Shown here piece after piece: positions 23,069 to 32,465 of a stretch of DNA of 64,000 bases. The position numbers were made by a program, and so were the translations under genes. This DNA is from Calvatia gigantea (Eukaryota; Basidiomycota; Agaricomycetes; Agaricales; Lycoperdaceae): assembly GCA_025093985.1 (NCBI GenBank), contig JACAAK010000007.1:1860001-1924000 (forward strand), in the 5' to 3' direction. The notes below the pieces were generated by a model. That model ran no database searches, was not told where the DNA came from, and saw nothing but the letters and a program-made list of their open reading frames with translations. Position 1 is the stretch's first letter; every line of letters starts with the position of its first letter.

Positions 23069-24841
23069 CTAATGTGCTACGAAACCCTCAAAGTACTTGT
23101 GCACCAGTGAGCGCTTGGCTACATTCATCCTATTAATGCCAAACGGCTTGACAAAGTTGATCACAACAACTCACCGGATATACGCTTTGCGGTATCATAT
23201 GTCAACATCTGTTTCATCAGGTCCAAGCCATACGGATCCAATTGCGGCACGGCCTCTCCGACATCCTTCCGTGACCACTGGGGGAACGATGGCTTGTAAT
23301 CGGGAAGCGAGCTCACACCGGGCCATACTTCCTCATTCGGTGTCCCGAGTAGCCTGTAGTATAACATATTTTGGTCAGCGTTCTTGTAGTGAAGACGGAG
23401 ATGGCGACCAAACCTGAAGATCCTAAAGATCTGGTCAATCTCGGAATCACCAGGGAACAGAGGGTGCCCCTGCATCGCCATCTCCGCGAAGATACACCCG
23501 ACAGACCACATATCAATGGATGTCGAGTAGTGACGCGAGCCGAGCAGCACTTCTGGTGCACGATACCATAGCGTCACAACCTAGATATTGACATTCATAA
23601 AAAGTGCTAAAAAGTGCAAACTCAACTTACTTCGTGGGTATACGTTCTCATTGGAATACCGAACGCCCTCGCCAAGCCAAAGTCGGCCAGCTTGAGGTTC
23701 CCATCCTCACCAATCAACAGATTCTGTGGCTTCAAATCGCGATGTAGAATCCGATGAGAATGACAGTGAAGCAGCCCCCTGTTCAGCTGATAACAGAATT
23801 TCTGAAAACAGTCATAAATTTTGGGTCAGAACCAAGAAACAAAATTGGTGGATCGAGCCATAGGAAAAAAGGAAGCTGAATAGCTAAATGATTGGCTTGC
23901 GCCCGTGACTCTAATCCAATTTGATTAATGAGTAGATCACATGATATTATGTCATTGTGATAACAGGCCTACCCCGCAAATGAATACGAACACAAGACTC
24001 ATAGATACCATGCGAACCCATATAATGGAGCGCGCTGCGGTCCAGGTATGGTCTCCATGTTAAGAAGACAGGGACAAATGGAAACGGTGTCAAGTCACAA
24101 GAATAACAGAAGTGGAGACCCAAAAGAAAACACAAAGGAAAAAGAGAGGACGAATATCACGTACTTTGACTGTTTCCAACTTAATAGGTCGACTGTTTTC
24201 GATGTACCTTTTTAGGTCGACGTCCAAGAATTCAAACACGAGATAAAGTTTCTGATCTGCATGGACAATGTCCAGAAGCCTGCAATGAAACCACAAACAG
24301 GGTTAGTACTTGGGTACCGCGACAAACACAGGTGATATGATTGGAGTGATGAGCGCTCAGATAAAGCAGGATCAAGATGGGCCATCACGGCATGACGTTG
24401 AGAGGGAAGGGCCGGGTGGGCAGAGCGGTGGAAACTGTGAGGGAAAAACGACAAAGGGAACGCGCAACGCACTTGACAACATTGTCATCGTTGAGCTCCT
24501 TCAACAGACTAATTTCACGAATGGCTGTACTGGGTACACCTTCATCCTCCGCTTCTAGCCTGATCTTCTTTAATGCCACAATCTGGTTGCTTGTCATATC
24601 ACGAGCTTTGTACACAACGCCATATGTTCCTGTGTAAACACAGCAACGAGGTCACAAGTCGCTGAAGAGCTGATAGAATCAAACTTGCCTTCGCCTGAGC
24701 CAACAGTGCGATCAGCAGTATGTCATGTAGACCTCGTGGATAGCATTCCACGCACCGACTTTCTCAATTTTTGCATAACTGGAGGTGAAAGTATCAGCAC
24801 AACAACACGAGCAACGCGAAAGGCAACGCGCACCGATCCAT
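23069..24841 (-). CDS. CDK1: Cyclin-dependent kinase 1 (Cdc2/Cdc28)
   Basis: Minus strand, about 295 residues. Exon 1 is only 8 nt (24834-24841), exon 2 is 24756-24778, exon 3 is a 6-nt micro-exon (24689-24694) followed by a GC-AG intron (24630-24688), and exon 4 begins at 24629. Together they rebuild [20 protein letters not shown]. Next come [14 protein letters not shown] (the catalytic Lys), [20 protein letters not shown] (the cyclin-binding PSTAIRE helix), [10 protein letters not shown] (HRD loop), DFGLARAFG, the activation-segment threonine in RTYTHEVVT, and [16 protein letters not shown]. The C-lobe contains [13 protein letters not shown] and [11 protein letters not shown], and the protein ends [13 protein letters not shown] with TAG at 23069. 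It is the master M-phase kinase, acting with cyclins in the nucleus. The intron at 23802-24164 (363 nt) is far longer than the others. Confidence 0.95.
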
Positions 24842-25496
24842 GGTATAGGGCGAAAATACAGGGAAGAAACAAAAGTAAAAGAGGAGGGAGGATTGAAAGA
24901 GAAAGAGGTTTTTGACAGGGGTGTAGACTGGGCTGTACTTTGGCGGGTACCCTGAAGGCCAGGAGTCCCTCAGTCCCAGGACGACGAGTCACATGATATG
25001 TCACAGTGTCAGATAATCGATTGAGATCAGAAAACAGCACTCTAAGTTTATGAAGTGAAATCTATCTACAGAGTAGACCGCCTTCGGCATTTCTGCTGTT
25101 TCCACCTTATTGTGATGAGACCGTGTTCCGCCATCTTGCCTCCGCTCATGTGATCTTTCGGCGAAGAACTCAAACATCTTCTGCTTCGGGGCCTGGATTC
25201 ATGTCTCTTTCCCATATGGACAGATGATGCCATCTCCTTTGAAGGATCTCGTGCCCTATCTGGTGAAGTTTTGCTTCTATCCTCTTGCCTTTCCTTGCCT
25301 TTGTGTCTCTTGACAACGCTTCTTATCTCTGTGTACCGACCACACCTACTTGATAACTTCGTTTATTCTTCGTTAATCATTGATCATCAGGGTACACATT
25401 TGGTTGGCGTTGCGATAAATTAAATGCAACTGTGACACGTCGCGTCCGTGACAGTAACACAACCTGTGTTAATGCCATTAAAAGTCAAGCAGATCA
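24842..25496. other. Intergenic between CDK1 promoter and HIT gene 3' end
   Basis: About 655 bases, with both neighbours on the minus strand. It should contain the CDK1 promoter. No MCB box, TATA box, repeat or RNA gene was seen. Confidence 0.5.
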
Positions 25497-26199
25497 TCAT
25501 AATCGTGCCCGGACCCTCTGGGCCAAGTTTTCCGCCTCCTCGTCGTCTAGTTCCTCCCGCGACTCGAATTCTTTCCGATGCATCTCCCTTATTGCCAGCG
25601 GTGCAACACTGCGCAAGGGCGACGCTTTTCTCATGGCTGTAATGTTACTCTCGACTGTAGAATCGAATATGGGTGCGGGTATAATGTGATAGTGTACCTA
25701 GTGTTGAATTAAACTCCTGGATTAATCACCCACGTGAATAAATACTCACATGTGGAACTGCCTGAGCATATTCTTGATTGCACACAACGTTCAATCCAGT
25801 ATTTCCTGTCGCTATCCTTGTTTTTAGTCGGTCCTCCCTCCACTTGTGCATTGAACTGTGCCCACCTTCAGTCAATGCACGCGCAACCTTCGAAACAGCT
25901 CTGCCCATAGCCGCAGCAAGCTCTGGTGGCAGGTCTGATAACCTTGATATATGAGTCTTGGGTATCACGAGAGTGTGTCCAGACCGTAATGGCAGTATAT
26001 CTATACCCGTGTTAGCACCGCAGGGCGACGATAGTCAATTCACAAGCGTACCAAGTATCGCTATAACCTCGTCGTCCTCATATAATTTCGTTGCGGGTGC
26101 AACTCCCAGCACAATGCGGCAAAATGCACAAGTATCGTCTTGGCTCCACGAGGGCGCTGGATCTCGGTCGACATGGGACTGGATAATAAAGGAAGTCAT
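25497..26199 (-). CDS. HIT-domain nucleotide hydrolase (HINT/HNT1-like)
   Basis: Minus strand from the ATG at 26199 to the TGA at 25497-25499, four exons, about 180 residues. The N-terminus carries DDTCAFCRIVLG, then YEDDEVIAILDILPLRSGH and TLVIPKTHISRLSDLPPEL, the start of the HIT fold. The catalytic histidine triad HVHYHII is formed across the last intron (exon ends PHV; next exon starts HYHIIPAP). The NTGLNVVCNQEYAQA strand precedes it, as in HINT. Family enzymes hydrolyse AMP conjugates or dinucleotides. The C-terminal tail of about 40 residues is charged and Ser-poor, longer than in minimal HINT proteins. Substrate is not deducible. Confidence 0.9.
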
Positions 26200-26390
26200 G
26201 CCTAAGTATCTGTGGCCTGAGTCGGACCGGGAGGTGTGAGTTGAAGGGAAGTTGCTGATAAAACGCGGGTGGACTTAAGAACACGTCGAGTGATATTGGG
26301 CGGGAAGTCGTGTAACCTTTTTGGGCTGTCCCTGGTTTCGGGGCCTGGCATCTGCCTCTTATCAACTCTTTCTGACCGCAATATGTACGT

Positions 26391-26535
26391 GCTAGGACGA
26401 CTTTGGCTGGTTTCTGCTGCTAGAACCCGCTCAGCTTTCGCGACCGTACCCCGGGACTTTGTCACAATCGCTTCCTTTCCCCTTACTCTTTCCCTCCCCA
26501 TACGCGAATACAATATCCTCCCGGGCCCACGGGCG
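26391..26535 (+). repeat. Dispersed repeat, copy A
   Basis: Aligns by eye, same orientation, with 35960-36138. Shared blocks include TGGCTGGTTTCTGCTGCTAG against TGGCCGGTTTTTGCTGCTGG, then CGCGACCGTACCCCGGGA against CGCGACCACACCTCGGGA, then CTTCCTTTCCCC followed by CTTTCCCTCC. Similarity is about 70-75 percent with small gaps. The second copy ends at the start codon of the methyltransferase-like gene, so this copy may be a decayed promoter duplicate. Confidence 0.5.
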
Positions 26536-26784
26536 CGATAGGTGGGGGAACCGAAGGCAGAGGGCGACTGGTAGAGGTACTGGCGGCGTTTATGGAATGC
26601 CCTGAGGTGCATATAGCACCTTGAACGAACCGGGATGGCGCATTTCGCATTATCCGTCGCCGCTGACCTTTGTACCCTCTCATTTAGGTACTTGGAGGGT
26701 TACCTCAAGGTTTCCTGGCATCCGCCCCCACTCAGCAGTGACGCTGTCATCATCGTTGTCCATAGCGCTTGTCCGCCACCCAAC

Positions 26785-26880
26785 TGAACCCGACATTCAC
26801 ACCCTGAACCCGCCACCCACATTCCGAGCCCACTTCCACACTCCGAACCCGCCATCTGCATTCACTGTGCCGAGTCCGAT
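26785..26880. repeat. Imperfect C-rich tandem repeat, about 20-base period
   Basis: Four to five degenerate units of the type CGAACCCGCCACCCACATT (consensus of CTGAACCCGCC, CCGAGCCCAC, CCGAACCCGCC, followed by a CACATTC-like half). No coding meaning was seen. Confidence 0.45.
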
Positions 26881-27570
26881 AACACCCCACCAAGCCCTCA
26901 TCTCCTTGAATATCACCAGATCGCCGCCTCCTTGCTTCAAAATCTATTATTACCTCCGATTCGTTCTTCCGAATTCGACTGGTAGGTTCACCTCATGGAT
27001 TTCGTTTTTGGTTGGCTTCGCTCCGCCAGTGTTGTCCTTGGGGCTTGGTCCCACCTCCAAAATGCTCCTCCGCGAGACAACTTGATTCTGCCAAGCTGTC
27101 TTCACCCGCGCCTGGACTCCCGCTCATCCTTTGCTTGCAGCTTGCAGCTTAGGATTGCGGTCTTTGAGACCAACACTTTACCACCTCTGGGACCCTCATT
27201 TTTCGGCTGGACTTTCCTGACGCGGAGTTTTGCTCAGTATTTTTCTTTATCGTTCTGGGCGTGCCTCGACTGATTGATTATAATTTTTTTGCATTGAGAG
27301 ATTCGTTGCGGATATATCTGTCGTTGCAAACAAGTTGGACTCCCACTGATGTCATACCCGTCCAGTGTGGCGGTATTTATACGGGTTAGAAAATTGTCAA
27401 CCTGTACCTGTGCCTATGGTACCCATTGTGCAAACACTCGTGGGTATACCTGCACCCGTACTGTTCACTATGAACCATGCATACTGACGACCATTTGAGC
27501 TGAGGTGATGCGGGCGATGTGACGACGTGAACTCTTAACAATCTGCCCATGCAACAGACAAATCAAGTTT

Positions 27571-27594
27571 TATATATATATATATATATATATA
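27571..27594. repeat. (TA)12 microsatellite
   Basis: A perfect dinucleotide tract of 24 bases, 77 bases beyond the stop of the 27.7 kb minus-strand gene, so probably in or near its 3' untranslated region. Confidence 0.95.
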
Positions 27595-27670
27595 AGTCGT
27601 ACACGGTACGCGAGTATCAAGAGTTCTATATGGCGCGGTGGCGTTGTTACATAGATCAAGTAAAGGAAAG

Positions 27671-30600
27671 TTAGGGTGACAAGTGGGGTTTCGGCACAAA
27701 CTCCTTCAACTCATGCTCGCGCACCGACGTCCCTGTCTTGATTACAGAGCAGCTGGCCCCACATGCCGCCACGGCCACGACCGCGTAGGGCAAAGTCTCT
27801 GGTTGCAAGGCGCCCACGGTAGTGCTGACGGCCTCGATGACCTCGAAAACAGACGATCCGACTGAGAAACCGATGAGGACGTCATCGCCCCAGACCTTGT
27901 CAGGGGAATCGATGTTGCCGTGGTGCACGACTTGCGCGAGGCAGAAGGTTATGATCGCAACGGCGCCTTCGATGACGGCAGCGAGCCGGGGGGGCGCATC
28001 GGCTTTCAGACATATGGCGTGGACGATCTTGCTTGAAAGGTTAGCGGACCAAATGGAAAGCCTTAGAAAAGGAGCGTCAGTGCCACCAATATCTATATCA
28101 CGCAGTAAATTACTTGAAGTTCCAAGCCGGTGCTTTCCGATCCCAAGGGAAGGTGGCGGCCTATTGAAATAACAAATGAGCGAACTTCGTGGATATAAGA
28201 GCAGTTCAACAGACAGCCACGAGGAAGTCAAAAGCAAGGCCAATGGCGCTGAATGTTTCTGGCTCTTTTGGAACTTCAGCGGTGAGCATTTTATAAATCC
28301 GATACAACGACTCAAAGAAAGCCTCGGCAACTGTCAACAATTTGAGTGTGAATCGCTTGTAAACATTCTGAATATGCTTACTTCCAAGATAACTGGCCAG
28401 CTCGCTATAGGCCATGAGGACGTCCTTATCCGTAATTTTCCCCTCAACCAAAGCCTGGATAAAGTATCAAATATGCCTCGTGAACACTGATAACGGTTCA
28501 TACAGACCTGATAATCGATCTTGTCAATCCGGCGCGGAGGCTTACCAGTAATGATCTTCGAAAAGATCGTGACTGGGACCGCGAGCACGTAGACGACGAT
28601 GTCCAAGATCGTCGCATCGAATCCAAACAGCTTTAACAACGGCCCGATGATGGGGAAGTGACTGAATGGCGTATTAACGACCTCCGTGATCATATGGATG
28701 AGGTTGGCGCCGAGCTTCATGAACCCAACGACGAGCTTCTTGAGGGATTGTACGAGGGCGTGCACTACAATAGCAACAATCTGCATGAGGTCCTTTATGG
28801 CGGCGCCCTTGTTATCGGAAAACAAGTTCAAGAGATGAGTTAATATGTCGTGCATATCCTTCCGGAGTTCCTGGAGGATGGGTTGGATAATATCGTGGTA
28901 AATGGCAGAGATCGGGCCCGAGGGCGTGAAAGAATAGCCTCCGACGTGCTGTCCCTACTCAAGGTGGTAAAATGTGACATTAGCAGCCGCGCTAACAGAG
29001 TCCCCGAGCTTCGACGTGGCATGATCCTTGGGGCTTTGTTTCTTGCTCGCGACCCCCGATGGAAGGTGTATTCCCAAAGCTTCCGTAATTTTAGCTTCCA
29101 ACCCATCCGCCCAATCTTCGACTGGCTTGACCCCAGACTTGACGAAGGACTCCGCGTAGACCAAGGAAGCATTGAAGAGAGTACGGAGCGAGCGGGCGGT
29201 AGCCTTGATGTCTTCGATGTTGAAGATGTAAGACAACCAGGCCCAGATCTTCTTTAACGCGGCGCCGATTTTCCTCAGGAGCCAGGTGATGCCCTTGAAG
29301 ACCTCGGCGACTGTATCGAGGACAAAGGCCCAGACCTCCCCAGCTATGTGGACAATAAAGTGCCATACATCGTTAACCTTCTCCACAAACCACTTTTCAA
29401 CCTTTTTAGCCTGTCCCTTGAGCCACTCCCACCACTCCGAAGGCTTAGAAATCCAAGATAAAGCGGCATAATCAATAGGATCCAACGAGGGGCGGGGGCC
29501 AGAAGTGGACTTGGACTTAATGTCCTTCAGGACGTCAGGTACCTGCTTCAAGAGTTTCTCTGCGGCCTTCACGTCCTCGGGCTTGGCTGTGCCGTCGAGT
29601 AGTTTCCCCTCCGGTGTATCGATATCGCTAAGGGGTGTTCCAGACTTGATGGCTGTCTCGAGACGGTCCTGTACCTTCTGGCTCGGATCGATGGTGTAGG
29701 ATTTGCGCAGGCGATGTGCCTCCTTCGTGCTATCCGCATTTTCAAATGTATAAAGGTAGCTGGTGATATCTTCCGCCGGTACGATAATCGTGATGACGCC
29801 GCGCTCATTGGTGTGCACGACCGTGGGTTGACTGCTCAGTACACTCTCGCGCCCGTTGATGAGAGCCCTCGTCCACCCGCTGCAAGAGAGGTTGTAGTCC
29901 TCCTGCGCAATCAGCATTCCACCTGTATCCCTCGCCTCAATGTGCGTGACAAAGGCATGAACGTCCATCACCTCGTCGAGCTGTTGTATCATGAGCGGCA
30001 GCGCCTTCCACGTCGTCGTGTCGTCGGACTGCGTCATAAGGGTGAGATCATTCTGCTCTCCAAGGACAATGAGAGACTGCGATGTGGACTTGGGATCAAG
30101 GAGGGGTGCAAAATCAGCGGTGGAGTGACGAGGAAGGAGAGGAACGGGGACACCAGAGAGTTGGTCGCCCCGCCCACGCTGGTATCCGAGTACATGGTCG
30201 TCGGTCCGGAACCAGAGGGCAAAGTCTTGGCCTGTCTGGGCGACGATCAAATGGGAGGCCGTCTGGTACAGATGGTCCGAGGATATGATAGTAGCGCGGC
30301 TGCCCGCATCAAAAAGTTGATCCGAGGTGAGACGAGAGAGCCCCGAGCCGGAGATGAGAAGCGTCGAATGACCCTCCTCGTCAAGGACAGCCGCAAGGCT
30401 AAGCGGATTGCTACCTATGCTTCATATTCAACGTCAGTAGCTTTAGTTAATTGCATTCTGTCTCATACCTTTCGGCGCTTCAACCACAGCGTCAGTATGT
30501 GGGAATTCTTCGTTCGTAGTGAGAACATAAATACTCTTCGTATTGTTGTACTGGTAAAGGCAAGCAATCGATTCCCCAAGCAGTGTGCTGTCGCAGCTGA

Positions 30601-31489
30601 TATCAGCCAAGGATGAACGTCGGGGTGGACCTTGCACTTACTGCACTGTGCAGATACTCCGAATATCTTTGACAGTTTGATGAATGCCCAGATCGGTGAG
30701 CCATTCCCAGCGTTTTTCTTGGACGCGGACCCGAGCAATCTGGATAAAAGTCAGCTTCATCAGAATGTAGGAATGTGGGCCACCACAAAGGAATTACCTG
30801 TATATCGTCCGGCGACTGAACGTGGCGCCACACGCCAACAAGTAAAGGCCACTTATCCTCAAAGGAGGGGTTCTTCGTAAAACAATTCAGTATGATCACA
30901 CATGGAACAGGGACAGCGTCTTACAATGTGAAAGTCCGTGATACGAACGTTCGAGGGGGGAGTACTGTTAGAGAGTAAAGCCCGACGAAGATCCTCGTCC
31001 TTGACACCAACAAAGGTAGGAAGGATCGCATCCAAGATGTGAACTGTGCTTTGGCTCAAGTTCGTGGCCCCCGTGGCAAAGGCGATGTATAACTTGTTCG
31101 AGGTCTGGTTTTGAGAAACAGCAAATGCCTGCACCTTATCGCTAATCCCCAGTTTAGCGCTGAGATCTACAGGGATGAAGGTGCCGGTGTCGTTGGCCTC
31201 AAGGGCATAGAACCTTTCGTTATTGCCGACACAGAGTACGAGAGGGCGATGGTGGGTATCGAGGACGGAAACAAATCGTGAAGCAGACTGGGAAGTGATG
31301 GGCTTGGCGGCCATCTGGTGAACCATAGCTTCGCTGTCGAATCGAATGTCTGCCATGGTGGAGAGGGTGGGATACCCGGATACTTGAAACAAGTCGTGGA
31401 CCGACAGTCCTCTACAAGTCCCATATATGTAGGACCAGTGTTGGGACGTGTTGTTAACCACACCGGTTGGTCGGCCAAAAGAGAAACAT
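27671..31489 (-). CDS. Large unrecognised protein: beta-rich N-terminal half, amphipathic/hydrophobic helical C-terminal half
   Basis: Minus strand; I splice about ten exons into roughly 1,100 residues. The proposed ATG at 31489 opens a 9-codon exon and needs a 52-nt intron before RGLSVHDLFQVSGYPTLSTM; an ATG at 31356 is the fallback. Residues about 30-520 are beta-strand-rich, with recurring patterns such as VLCVGNNERFYALEAN, LYIAFATGA, TLLISGSGLSRLTSDQL and ALWFRTDDHVLGYQR, as in a beta-propeller. A charged linker follows, then long amphipathic helices full of Trp (WEWLKGQAKKVEKWF, ITWLLRKIGAALKKIWAW) and hydrophobic runs (LDIVVYVLAVPVTIFSKII; AVIEGAVAIITFCLAQVV; YAVVAVAACGASCSVI). There is no clear signal peptide and I cannot name the family. 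An in-frame TAG at 28955 is explained by a 42-nt intron (28955-28996). It is divergent to the 32.5 kb gene. Confidence 0.75.
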
Positions 31490-32465
31490 CAGAAGATCCA
31501 AACAAGTGTTAGCTGCACTAGGCGGCGCTGAACCATTCCAGTGGCAATGAATAAAGCACGTAACCTCCCCATCATATGAGTTTGGTGCACTCGTCGCTCG
31601 ATACGGTGACAGACCACTGGGAAGTCGCTGCCGTTCTTACCCTGCCGTTCTTGGAGCTTGGGGCTTGACAGGTCTGACCGTTCAAGATGTCAGTTTCCAT
31701 ATCCCTTGATGCAAATTGCGTGACACTCGTGACTTCAAGCTTCGAGTTCAACGTTCAACCGCTGATACTCGCCACTGGTAATATTCTGTAAGTACAGTGC
31801 CCTGCATAATAGTTTGCACTCAACACGAAAAAAAATTGCTCGGGAATCATCTGATGCAGCCATTTGAGGCTGTCCGCGCGACGCCGACTTCGGTCTCTCC
31901 TTCACTCCTGTACTTTGACGAGACTGAATTCTTCATCGACATCCTGCATCTCCTGAGAAATGGCGCGAGCCACGATTCTTTGAGACTACTCCATATATCG
32001 ACTCGGAACTCAAGCCGACCGGTGAGTACTTATGCCACCACAATAAGTCACTGCCATTTCCTAGACGTTCTCGACCCCCTTCGTTACTGACCCCTAGGAA
32101 ATGGAAGGCAAGGCGGTCAGACTCCTCCATCCTCGGTGCCGAATAAACCACGTCAAGTTCTCTTTACATGTGATGAATGGTGATGAACTCTGCATTTCTG
32201 TACCGCCACAAGCACACCATGTGAGGAACGAAAGGGCGCAAACCTGACAGCGTTGACGTTTATGTGCTACCAGAACGTCAGACCATTCGCAGTTCTACGG
32301 AAGACTCTTTCATCTGCTGCCGGCAAGCAAGGTAACAGTCCGTCACGATGCTGGCGATGAACTTATAAAAGGACCACGTCGTTGTGCATTATTCAACACC
32401 TTCACCCAGCTCTATTTTGAGTTCTCATCGTCTTCCCGTATCTACCACTTCTGATTATCGACAAC
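31490..32465. other. Divergent promoter region between two large unknown genes
   Basis: About 975 bases shared as upstream sequence of both unknown proteins. It includes a plus-strand frame at about 31855-32030 that reads like a decayed coding exon (PFEAVRATPTSVSPSLLYF) but lacks a start, splice partners or a domain call. Confidence 0.5.
32364..32370 (+). promoter_or_regulatory. TATA box of the 32.5 kb gene
   Basis: TATAAAA (in CTTATAAAAGGA) lies about 96 bases before the ATG at 32466, with a pyrimidine-rich stretch between them. The spacing suits a fungal TATA promoter. Confidence 0.6.

Larger units (their letters stand above)
26200..27670. other. Gene-poor interval with repeats
   Basis: About 1.5 kb without a credible gene. 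It contains a 145-base block shared with 35.96-36.14 kb, an imperfect C-rich tandem array at about 26785-26880, and a (TA)12 tract. Short open frames here lack splice logic or domain signals. Confidence 0.6.

Noticed and set aside
28955..28996. In-frame TAG interrupting the large minus-strand gene
   Set aside because: A 42-nt intron (GTTAGC...GAGTAG, with GCTAAT as branch site) removes the stop and keeps the frame, so no nonsense mutation is needed.
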